From positions 4,774,001 through 4,838,000 of the forward strand of contig JAHCVI010000001.1 in the NCBI GenBank assembly GCA_019096155.1: 64,000 nt of DNA, in the 5' to 3' direction. This DNA comes from Staphylotrichum longicolle (Eukaryota; Ascomycota; Sordariomycetes; Sordariales; Chaetomiaceae). The notes under the pieces were generated by a model that ran no database searches, was not told where the DNA came from, and saw only the letters and a program-made list of their open reading frames with translations. Positions 54,318 through 64,000 of the stretch are shown one piece after another (the stretch's first letter is position 1; each line of letters starts with the position of its first letter). The position numbers and the translations under genes are program-made.

Positions 54318-57023
54318 ATGTCGCCGCTGCCAGAAGAGTTCGACATCATCGTGTGTGGAGGTGGGAGCTGTGGGTGTGTGGTGGCAGGAAGGTATCGGCC
54401 ATACTCTCAAACCTCCAAACTCGTCAATCACTGTCTTACTCCCTACACAGGCTGGCAAACTTGGACCACAACCTCAAGGTTCTGCTCATTGAGGCCGGAG
54501 AAAACAACCTCAACAACCCGTGGGTGTTCCGCCCGGGCATCTTCCCTCGGAACATGAAGCTCGACTCCAAGACGGCAAGCTTCTATGAGTCTCGTCCGTC
54601 CAAGTGGCTCGGCGGCCGCAGTGCCATTGTGCCTGCTGCCCACATCCTTGGCGGCGGATCCTCCATCAACTTCATGGTAGGATGTCTGACTGCGCTTGAG
54701 AAGTCGGCTAGCTGATCCGCATTCAGATGTACACCCGCGCTTCGGCGTCAGACTACGATGACTTTCAAGCCAAGGGGTGGACGACCGAGGAACTTTTGCC
54801 TTTGATGCGGAAGCATGAGACGTACCAGCGGGCGTCGCACAACCGAGACATTCATGGCTTCGAGGGCCCTATCAAGGTCTCGTTCGGCAACTAGTAGGTG
54901 AACGTGTCCCAACTTCATAGCTGAATATTGACTTAATCAAAGCTCGTACCCAATCAGGGACGACTTCCTTCGAGCCGCCGAGTCTCAGGGCATCCCTGTG
55001 GTTGATGATTTGCAGGACCTTCGCACCGGCCACGGTGCTGAGCAGTGGTATGTTTTTCGAGACGATCCACCCGGTGCCACGGAGAGAGGGTAGAGGTGAT
55101 CTGACTGTATGCACTAAAGGCTCAAGTGGATCAACCGCGACGTAAGTGATGTCCCATCCTGCTATGGCTCGCCCGGTCATTGATTTTTGTTGCCCAGACC
55201 GGCCGGCGCAGCGACAGCGCCCACGCCTACATCCATGCCACCCGCGCTGTCCACTCCAACCTGTATCTCGCCTGCAACACCAAGGTTGACAAGGTGATCA
55301 TTGAGGATGGTCGAGCTGTTGCTGTTCAGACTGTGTATGTTCTGCTCACAATTCCTGGTGTTTCCGTTGCTGACAACGTTGACAGCCCGACCAAGCCAAT
55401 TGGCGACGTATGTACTTCTCACAAGCCCTCTTCATATGCGTCCATTGACATGTCCGAAGGACCGGGGAGTCCGTATTTTCCGTGCTCGCAAGCAGATTGT
55501 CGTGTCCGGCGGCACGATGTCGTCCCCGTTGATCCTGCAGCGGTCCGGAATTGGTATCGCAACCCCCTGACTCAAAATCTGAAAGGCCTCCGAACTGAAA
55601 GAAGTCCAGGTGACCCTGACAAGCTCCGCCGCGCCGGCGTCAAGCCCATCGTCGATCTCCCGGGTGTCGGTCTCAACTTCCAAGACCACTACCTGACCTT
55701 CTCTGTGTACCGAGCCAAACCCGGCACCGAGACTTTTGACGACTTTGCCCGGGGCGACCCGGAGGTGCAGAAGCGTACGCTCCAAACTTTCCCACTTTCT
55801 TGATTTTCACACACTGACCATTCAAAGGTGTGTTCGAAGAGTGGAACGTCAAGGGGACCGGCCCCCTGGCCACCAACGGCATCGAAGCTGGTGTCAAGAT
55901 CCGCCCAAGCGAAGCAGAACTCAAGGAATTTGAGTCCTGGCCGACTCCCCACTTCAAAGCAGGCTGGGAGTCCTATTTCAAGGACAAAAAGGACAAGCCA
56001 GTAATGCACTATTCAGTTATTAGTGGATGGTTCGGTGATCATATGTTGATGTAAGTCAGGTACCAGGGTTAGGGTTATGAGTGTCAATATCCAGGTTCTG
56101 TACTGACCAAGTCCCTCTTTCCAGGCCTCCCGGCAACTTCTTCACCATGTTCCACTTCCTCGAATACCCCTTCTCGCGCGGCTGGACGCACATCACGTCG
56201 GCGGACCCGTACGCGGTGCCCGACTTCGACGCGGGCTTCATGAACGACGAGCGCGACATGGTGCCCATGGTCTGGGGCTACATCAAGTCGCGCGAGACGG
56301 CCCGGCGCATGGACGCGTACGCCGGCGAGGTCCAGAACATGCACCCCTTCTTCGCGTCCGACTCGGCGGCGCGGGCGCACGACCTCAACCTCGACGACAC
56401 CAACCGGTACGCGCTGCCGGGCAACATCACGGCGGGCATCCAGCACGGCAGCTGGAGCGTGCCCGTGCCGGACCCCGACGCGAAAGCCGGGCGGGACGTC
56501 CTGACCAGCAGTCGCAAGGAGAAGAGAAAGGAGCTCAAGTACTCCAAGAAGGACATCGAGGCGATCGAGGAGTGGGTGAAGCGGCACGTCGAGACGACCT
56601 GGCACTGCCTCGGTGTAAGTCGCTGGTTCCTCTGACAAAAACAAGACAAACAGCGGGATGGGATACTGACGATTTTTTGCGTTGTCTCAGACATGCTCCA
56701 TGGCGCCCAAGGAAGGCAATAGCATCGTCAAGCACGGCGTCCTCGACGAGCGCCTGAACGTGCACGGCGTCAAGGGCCTCAAGGTGGCCGACCTGAGCAT
56801 CTGCCCCGACAACGTGGGCTGCAACACGTAAGCAAAATTCAGGAAAGGAAAAAGTAGAAAATAAGAGCTAACGTGGAGCCTCAGGTACTCGACGGCGCTG
56901 TTGATCGGCGAAAAGGCGGCGGTCCTCATCGCCGAGGACCTGGGCTACTCGGGCGAGGCGCTCGCCATGAAGGTGCCCGATTACCATGCCCCGGGCGAGA
57001 ACCGACTTGCTTCGCGATTGTAA
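54318..57023 (+). CDS. Peroxisomal alcohol (methanol-type) oxidase, GMC family, 13 exons
   Basis: Exons: 54318-54391, 54451-54676, 54727-54893, 54943-55047, 55120-55141, 55198-55334, 55386-55407, 55460-55553, 55610-55774, 55828-56050, 56125-56614, 56691-56827, 56885-57023; they sum to 667 codons (666 residues) with every junction in phase. The FAD Rossmann motif IIVCGGGSCGCVVAG is followed by NLKVLLIEAG, LGGGSSINFM, the second GMC signature SGGTMSSPLILQRSGIG, the C-terminal active site WHCLGTCSMAP and NVGCNTYSTALLIGE. The C-terminus is SRL, a type 1 peroxisomal signal. Family members oxidise short-chain alcohols with O2, giving aldehyde and H2O2. Two exons are only 22 bases. Confidence 0.96.
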
Positions 57024-57528
57024 GGTCATTTGCGGTAAGAGACGAGAGCGCACTGAGAAAGAGAAAACCTGATTGCGGTGACAAGATGATGAGATGACGA
57101 GATGATGCTGTTTTGAGTTGGTAGTCTGGGGATGATGTTGATGAGGATGGATGGTCGTTGTGAAACCCTCTTTTCTGGCCTTTCCAAGTCTGATTAGTTG
57201 AGGCCGTCTGCCCTTCCTTACATCTTGTCGGCGGCCCGTTGTTATGGGACGAACTGGCAGCACATTAAACCACCGATGTGCTGAAAATGGTTGCTGTTTG
57301 CTCATGTCTCGAAAGACCATCTCTGTAGCAGCGTTCAAATTAACAGTCTTCACTCTGAGCATTTCCGAATCTTGCAAGTGACTCTGAATGTGTGAATATC
57401 GTGTTACAGGCCAAGAATGAAGATATGTTACATTACATGAATTCTTCGGTGTGATTTCGAAGTGGAACCCATGCTTTCGTCTCTGGCAGTCGCTTCTCTC
57501 CCTAATACCAACTCCATCCCGCGAGCCC

Positions 57529-58797
57529 TCATGAGCTCGTACTAAAGTAGTAATTCTCCCATAAGTATTCGTAGTCCTCCAAAATCCCAGCAAGCAACCC
57601 GGGCATCCGCCGCCGGACCCCCTCCACCATGCCCTTGGTGACATTCTCGTAGAAGGCGCCGCGCATGGCCCACCAGCCCATGGCCCAGCCGCGACGGCTC
57701 CATTCCTCACGCTCCAGCGGTGTCGTCCTAAGCCCCCGATCCCGCAACTGCCGCGCGGCGAGTTCCATGCCCACGCCCAACAGCCACGGCGTCCACGCCT
57801 TGCGCTTGTTCTTGCTCCGCGCCAGCGCCACGGCAAATACCAGAGGCGCCAGGATGTGCAGAACCTCGGCCGCCTGGGCCTGGCCCTGGAGCCGGTTGAG
57901 CAGCTTGGGGGCCGGCTTGATGTCGTCGGCCGTGAGCACCCGCGAGAGCAGGTACCCGCTCGTGTCGCCCGGCGCTGGGAGGGAGGGGAGGGTCATGCCG
58001 GTGCGGGACATGGTCCATTCCCCGTTGGGACCGAGTTGTGGCGGATTCCTGTGGTGCGCTGATCCGTTTGCGGCCCTGTTTGGCCGGTCTTCGTCATCTT
58101 CTTCGACTTCGCCAAACTCGGCCTCCTCTTCGGCGGGCTCCTCCGGTAAGGGTTCTCGCTCGGGCAGGATCGGCGTCACGAGCGGCCGCGAACGTGTTAT
58201 CCTCATCAACAGCAGCTTGCACACGGCCTTGATCGCCTCGAGGAGAATCACGACGCGCCAGCGGATGCGCTCGCCGCGCCGCTTGGCGGCCATCTCGCAG
58301 AGCAGCTCGACATATTGGACAATCTGCAGTACGTAGGCAACGCGCCGGTAGAGGGCGCTCTTGAACGTCCAGAAGCGTGTGTACCGGCCGTGTGGTGAGG
58401 GCGGTTGGGAGAGGGACGGCGGGAGAGGCAGTTTCGTGAGTGTGTGGGCCCGGCGGAGAAGGGTATCGTGGTAGAGAGAGAGCAACTGGACGCCGCTGTG
58501 GATGGACTCGGAGGCAATCTCGGCGTCGCGGAAGCGGCCTGTAGATGGGCGCGAAGGTCAGTAGCTCGTCCAGCCTGGAGCTCGTGTGGAGACGTCGGCG
58601 GGCATCGTACCGGGAATGATGTAGGTCAGCGACCGCAGGGTCGACTCAATCTGTGACACCTGATGCGCGTTCTTGGTGATGAATTCATCGTACATGTGTA
58701 CCCATTGCGCGGGCATCGACAGTGTGTTTTTGATCGTGGAGCGCTTGGGTGGGCTGCCGTGGCGGGCGTCGTGCTGCATCTCGGAGGGGTGGACCAT
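57529..58797 (-). CDS. pex16: Peroxin Pex16
   Basis: Two exons (58611-58797, 57529-58538) keep phase and give 398 residues. The start MVHPSEM is the first in-frame ATG. The N-terminal region WVHMYDEFITKNAHQVSQI, ESTLRSLTYIIPG and, across the intron, RFRDAEIASESIHSGVQLLSLYHD are family signatures. KSALYRRVAYVLQIVQYVELLCEM and RIRWRVVILLEAIKAVCKLLL are the two hydrophobic segments, followed by an acidic linker and a C-terminus ending EDYEYLWENYYF. Pex16 acts at the ER and peroxisome membrane in peroxisome biogenesis. It converges on the alcohol oxidase gene with about 500 bp between the stops. Confidence 0.95.
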
Positions 58798-59386
58798 GGC
58801 GAAGCTGCACAATCACGCCAACCGGCGCGACATGGGCGAAGGAACCGCGTGTCCCTGGATTTCCTCGCGCAGCAAGGTATGGCGACGAAAGTGCGAAAAC
58901 AGCAGCCGTTCGGAGTTGAGCAAGAGGTGATTCGTATCGGGCAGGGTTGATGACGGAAGTGTATCAATGAGTTGGTGTTTGCGTGGGTCTGGGGTCTGGG
59001 GCAGCACCAGGTTGGTTTGGTTCAAGTTCACAGGGGCTGAAAGCGCCATGCCTCGGTTGCGGGAAACAGCTGCCCGAGCTTGAGTGGAGCCACACCCGAC
59101 TGAAGCCAACATAGAAGTGGGGCACACAGCCAAGAACCTGGGGTCGGCTCCAGCATGCTGCCTGCCAGGCAGTGCCAGCACACACACGACTGCTGAACAC
59201 CTGCACACTGCTGGAATTCAAACAGAAACAGAACGCATCCGGACTCGCAGCTCATCTCACTTCATTGGACCTCAGCAACGCGATTGAGCCGTCAAGCTTG
59301 GCCTCTTTGAAGCCTCTGTTATTTCATAAATCATAAATGAGGAGATATTGTGCCTCCTAGTTTGCCACGCTAATTGCAACTGCCCT
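58798..59386. other. Intergenic region
   Basis: Lies between two minus-strand genes (pex16 promoter side and GST 3' side). No gene or repeat seen. Confidence 0.5.
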
Positions 59387-60209
59387 TTAATTGGCAGCCC
59401 TCAGTTTCGCGATCCTCGCCTTTGTCCCTGCAATGATGGCCTCCTCGTCATAGATTGAAGTGACGCTGGGATGCGCCGAGACGGCCTCGAGCCACTTGAC
59501 AAAGTTGGGCGCCTTCTCCTCGATCTGCGACCACAGAGTCTTGGGGTAGATCTCGGCCTTGGTCAAGCCCTTGAGGCGGATGACAAAGGAGCCCGTCAAG
59601 ACCTGCAACATGTCAGCAACGATCGAGTTGGCGACGGGCCCGTGTGCTCTCTCACCTCAGCCAGAGTCAGCTTGTCGCTGCCACCGAAAAAGGGGCTCGC
59701 ATCAGCCAGCAGCGGCTCAACCTCGCTGACGAGGCCCGTGACGGCCTTCTCAACGATCGCGTTGATCTCCTCGTCGGACGTGGCCCTGTAGAGTCCGAAC
59801 AGCGGGGTGTTGACCTTGGAGCTGTACGCATCGACAAACAGGGCGATCTTGGCGCGGCGGAGGGCACCACCCGGGGCGTTGGAGGCCGGAACCAAGTGCG
59901 ACGGGTAGGCGTCGGCCAGGAATTGGGCCACAATCCCCGACTCAATAATGATCTCGCCATTGTACGAGAGCGCAGGAACCAGACCCCGCGGATTGACCTT
60001 GAGGTACTCCGGGGTCCGTGGCTTGTCGAGGTCGATGATCACCTCCTCAAATGGGACCTTGAGTTCCTCCAAGGCGATGTGCGCCCGGTGGGCCCCTGTT
60101 CAAGTCAGTTGCTGATCTCGAGTGTTGGGCCAACGGGCCGGCTGCCAGAAATGGACTCACATGGGCACCGGTGGTTGGTGTAGAGGATGAGCTTGTCCTG
60201 AGAAGCCAT
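59387..60209 (-). CDS. Glutathione S-transferase (omega-like, Cys type)
   Basis: Three exons (60161-60209, 59656-60095, 59387-59602) keep phase and give 234 residues. The thioredoxin-like N-domain has LYTNHRCPWAHRAHIALEEL, where the Cys of CPW is the expected catalytic residue of omega/GTO-type enzymes. It continues to NPRGLVPAL (cis-Pro) and the glutathione-binding ESGIVAQFLADAYP. The helical C-domain contains PFFGGSDKLTLAE and NFVKWLEAVSAHPSV. It is cytosolic and acts in thiol transfer, dehydroascorbate reduction or detoxification. Confidence 0.93.
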
Positions 60210-60299
60210 GTCGAGGTATTTTTGGTCGTTGTTGTATTGTTATACCGACAACTGATGATTCAAGACAATCAATTGACAGAAAAGGGTTCCGGAACCGAT

Positions 60300-60306
60300 C
60301 TTTATA
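60300..60306 (-). promoter_or_regulatory. Putative TATA box of the GST gene
   Basis: TATAAAG on the minus strand lies 91 bp upstream of the ATG at 60209. Sequence and position only. Confidence 0.5.
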
Positions 60307-60309
60307 TCT

Positions 60310-62673
60310 CAACCCCTCGAAGTTGGGTGTCCCCAGCTTTGTACGTGTTGCACGCTGACATATCAACGGTGGCGTCATCGATGGCGCTATGTCCGACACA
60401 GTTTAAGAGACCATCACGGCATACTGGCTCGGCTTTAGCGAACCGACGCTCGTCGGAGCTCCAGAATCGCCGATCCGACTGAGGAAACCGCCATGCCGAG
60501 TCGCGAAAAACGCTAAGGTTTATTGACTATCCGCTCTGGTAATAAGCTTGTGAGGAATCGCGGGGTTTCCAGAAAGTCACCGAGTGGGGTAAACTCCAAC
60601 AGTGAGCGGACCCCTGAGATTGACAGAATAATATCGGCACCAACCTTCCCCGAGACCGAGAACAGGTAACCACTCAACCGCCTGGTTTGGGGTGCTGAAT
60701 GCCTCCTTTCTGAGACTCTGGCTCTGGGACCCAGACACAGATGACCAAAAACTCTCCGCAAACAAGCCGTCATCCGCATGCTGCTGACCAATACGGATTC
60801 GGGATAATTAAGCCCCAGCCGGCAAGCTCCCGTCGCTGGCTCGCAAACTTGGACTCAGGCTTACTACCTATGCAAGAGCAGGTAGGCGTGTCCGTCTTGA
60901 AGCTGCGGGTTAATGTTATTGACCAGGCAGACCAAAACAGCTCAAGTGAAATGAAAGACTTTAGATATCTTCGCAGAACAGTTTCCAGCGATATGTCATT
61001 TCTCGAACAAAAGCACCAGCGATGTATGGATCAGGACAAGATAACTCCAAGCATGCTTGTCTAAGAGGAAGGCTCCAGGGACGAGTACTAAGTTGGCAGT
61101 CTTCTTCCTCCTTCTCACCCTTCGCTACAACCGTTCGGCACTTCGTGATCTAAGCAACACTTGTAGCACCCGGAGTCTGTCCGTCTCTAGCACGAAAATG
61201 TATCCGGTCCGAAACCCCGACCGTACCTCGATGCGCAATTCAGGTTGAGGAACTAAGAAGAAGGATTGCTCCCTGGGTCAAAGGGGTCTCCTGTGACGGC
61301 TCCGACGACTTGCATTTGGTGCGCATGAGGGTGTGCAACCAAGCTGCCCACACCCACGAGATGGCTGCAGCGGGAGCCCTTCCAAGTCTGAGCCGTCAAA
61401 GCAACGGGGCGTGGCCGCCCGGCCGAGCTGCAGAACATCACTGCATTGGTGGGGGTCTATACTACCCAACCGCAGCAATCTCATCATTCCAGTTGGCTGT
61501 GCCCGACCTTCTGGGAACTTTCTGGCCCCCTGTGGTATGTACCTCCTTATTCCCGCGGGCAGTCTCAGCTGCGTCATTTCGATAGTTTTGTGTGCCTGAG
61601 ACATCCAGCCAGGAAAGACGGTTGGCTCCTCTCTCGACTAAACGCCGCTGCGGCGGGCGCGTCAAAGGCATGTCGATGGCATCGAGCTTATCTTATAACT
61701 TACAGACGTCAGGATGCTCTCATTAATCTTACAAAAGGGCGAGGCTCAACGAGGATTCTGATTGGAAACGTGAGGTTACGTCCAGGCCACAAGTCGAAGT
61801 GAATCATCTCCCGGCGACGTGCCGCGACATCGTCCAACATCCAATGTGGAAGAAAAGAGCATCATGCATAACGGAATCCGAGCCCAGCCCCGAGGTGGTT
61901 GTGGCTATTCCCCCACTGCGCCGGATCCCATGCAGCATGCAGATAGCTCGTATGGTGGTTCCTGGGTGTGATTGGGCCGAGATATCCCCAGAGCTTGCCA
62001 TTCCTGGACCCTGGCATACGGTGGTGTCAACACTTTACCGAATCAGCCCTCAGCGACATATTGGTACCGAGGCTAAAGATGCCACCCACGAGATCGGGAA
62101 GCTGCCAGATGCGGCACTGCTTCCAGGGAGGGCACTGGGGTGAGTTCTCGTTCGGGTCTTGATTCCGGCGCCGGACCAGTCCGCAGTTGACCCGCGAGCA
62201 CATCATACGCCATATCATATATGACTTGGGACGTATAGTGTGGAAACAGGCAGACGTGTGGGGTGACGAGAAGCATTCTAGCCCCAGTCTCCGATCATGG
62301 TTGGTGGATGACTGAGGCAACGACGCACCCATTGAACGGTTCGAACCCCCAAAGCCATGCACCGGATGCAGTTCCGTCGGAAATGGCATGACGGGATCCA
62401 AAATGGTGGCTTGGTGGATTTCATCGAAACGTCCAGACGGCTTTCGCGCCCATGGTTAAAACCCCTGACCCAGCAGTTCAGGCTGACCCCTGACTTCGAA
62501 TCACCTCCCAAACCGCACACCTGCTAAATCATCGGCGCCTCTGACTGAGGATCCAATCAGTCTTCAGTTCTTTCCGACAAAGAGCCTAGGCTTAACAATC
62601 CAGCACCAAACCCAATACAGCTATCCCAGCACCAACAACTCTACCCCGTCTCAGCACCTCTGAGCTAGACTCA
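60310..62673. other. Intergenic, no gene seen
   Basis: Short frames on both strands lack domains or splice logic. Composition is closer to 50% GC than in the genes. Confidence 0.45.
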
Positions 62674-62775
62674 ATGGCAGACAAACCCTGTGCCCACTTC
62701 TCCACCCACGGCTGCACCACAATGGTGGCAAAAGACGGCGACTTGTGCGCCGCCTGCCAAGTCAGCGCCTGCTGA
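62674..62775 (+). CDS. Possible 33-residue Cys-rich microprotein
   Basis: ATG at 62674 opens 33 codons ending in TGA. The product begins MADKPCAHFSTHGCTT and ends DLCAACQVSAC, with C-x7-C-x10-C-x2-C spacing plus two His, which resembles a small zinc-binding fold. There is no signal peptide. It is far below the usual gene-calling size and could be chance. Confidence 0.3.
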   Translation: MADKPCAHFSTHGCTTMVAKDGDLCAACQVSAC

Positions 62776-64000
62776 TCTCCCGCCCGCCTGCCCGCCCACC
62801 CGAAGGGCCGGCCCGGACGCGTGGTGGTCGGTACCTACCTATGCTGCAGCACCTTAGTTTTCCGCTCCTTTTTTGTCGAATTGTCTCCGTCTTGGAATGT
62901 TGATTTTGTTTTCCCGGGCGACTACAGTTAAAAGGACGAGGATTGGTTTCTGGTTTGAGTTTGACAATGTTTGAAAATGACAAATGAGAGCCGTTGGAGG
63001 CCTGTGGATGGAGGATTGATTCCCGGTTTCTAAACTTAATACTAATTGGGAAAGCAGAGGACGGGGGAGAGTTGAGGGCTTCCACAAACGCTAAACGTCG
63101 TCTGTTACGTTGACCCTTTCCCAATTCTCTCTTCTTTTCTTGGAATATGTCTCTTTTCCTGGTGTATGTTTTCTGGAGGACCCGGTCAACAGAAGGAAAG
63201 GGCTGTGTGCGCATGGTGGCTTCGAGGCTCGACCCGGGCGAGGATATCGGCTGCCCTTGACTAATCGCATCACGAATACTTCTCGGAGTGACGGACGGGC
63301 ACCTTACAGAACGCTCAGTCACCACGCTCTTGTTTCTGTAGTGCAAAGGATGTTGCAAGGCCACACTAGGCTGCGGCGAGGGCCGTTGATTTGTGAGTTG
63401 CCTTGACGCCATCAGCGAGCCAAACCGTGCTTTCGCAAGGCAACCAGCTGTTTTGGACAGCCGGAGACCGAGAGCAGCCAGTGGGACGTGGTACAGTTGA
63501 TGATGGGGTTGCTAATAAGAACAAGTGCATGAAGCCGCAGCACACCTGGCTGTGCAATGCGTCGTGTGTGTGGCTGCCGGAACCGCGCTGCCAATCTGAT
63601 ATCGGCCGTCACTGGGTGTCAGAGGAATTGCTGCCCATTCGCGGAAAATGGGGACTGGTGCCCGACAGCCTCGTCTCGAATCTGGAGGTTGAGGAGGAAC
63701 TATGCACCTTTCCCCCCCACACTGTGCAACCGCAACGACTGCCTGTTGGGCCGCGGATTCGAGGGCAGCGGCATCGGATATTCCCAGTCCTCGCTGGCCA
63801 ACCTTTTGAATCCCAGGCCGCAGGAGGCTTGAGACACCTGCATTGAGCCGATGAAGGATAAAATGAGCGACCTCCTCCTCCTCTTCCGACGGCATGCCTC
63901 CTGAGATCTTTCCCACTCCTACAAGAGGTCTTGGACAGGACGCACTTTGCTGCTTCCTTCTTCTTTGGCTACATCGAATCCGTTCGCTTTGTGACGAAGA
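62776..64000. other. Window end, no confident gene
   Basis: Overlapping frames (62762-63412 minus, 63403-63846 plus) are seen but have no family resemblance. A gene continuing beyond the window edge cannot be excluded. Confidence 0.4.

Noticed and set aside
62335..62352. GGTTCGAACCC-like word suggesting a tRNA T-arm
   Set aside because: No acceptor stem, D-arm or anticodon arm can be folded around it on either strand.
62762..63412. 216-codon minus-strand frame with an ATG
   Set aside because: Low-complexity Ser/Arg/Pro composition and overlap with the upstream region of other frames; no supporting feature.
1..64000. CRISPR arrays, operons, ribosome binding sites
   Set aside because: Spliceosomal introns and fungal families show this is eukaryotic nuclear DNA; no regularly spaced direct repeats are present.

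Overview
The window is nuclear DNA of a filamentous ascomycete. Genes are GC-rich and carry short (about 50-100 bp) GT-AG introns. Recognisable families include a 7-TM receptor with a CFEM domain, a hacA-type bZIP factor with the conserved Ire1 splice cassette, an AA9 LPMO with a CBM1, GH71 and GH18 cell-wall modules, and a pogo/Fot1 element whose coding frame is broken only by in-frame stops of the kind repeat-induced point mutation (RIP) makes. Together these suggest a Sordariomycete, plausibly Sordariales/Chaetomiaceae; that placement is inference.

Layout. 1-8.2 kb: 3' end of a cytochrome P450, a rhodopsin-fold membrane protein, a membrane-anchored FAD oxidoreductase, a polytopic membrane protein with two apparent frame breaks, a relic of an NPP1-domain gene and a conserved-looking hypothetical gene. 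8.4-17.6 kb: a LysM protein divergently transcribed from a giant secreted protein that joins GH71, four Cys-rich repeats, a GH18 module with Gln in place of the catalytic Glu, and a long dibasic-rich C-terminal region like that of killer-toxin-type chitinases. Its reading frame has one internal TAG. 18.4-26.2 kb: CFEM receptor, secreted BBE-like oxidase, a hypothetical gene and a C2H2 zinc-finger gene. 26.5-28.3 kb: the decayed transposon. 28.7-32.9 kb: secreted lactonase and the AA9-CBM1 LPMO, which lacks a GT donor at intron 1.

33-46 kb is a housekeeping block: complex I 21-kDa-type subunit, Csm3/Swi3 fork-protection factor, methylisocitrate lyase, an SDR, the Ski2 helicase (four frame breaks), a Snf7-family protein and a DUF427 protein. 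46.4-49.4 kb and 50.9-54.3 kb are gene-poor and flank hacA. 54.3-60.2 kb holds a 13-exon alcohol oxidase ending in a peroxisomal SRL signal, convergent with pex16, then a glutathione transferase. I found no confident gene in the last 3.8 kb apart from one possible 33-residue Cys-rich ORF.

Themes: (i) fungal wall and chitin biology (LysM, GH71/GH18, CFEM receptor); (ii) plant polymer oxidation (AA9, lactonase, BBE oxidases); (iii) peroxisome and oxidative metabolism (alcohol oxidase, Pex16, GST). Several otherwise conserved genes show one-base frame discontinuities, so base-level sequence errors must be considered before calling any of them dead.
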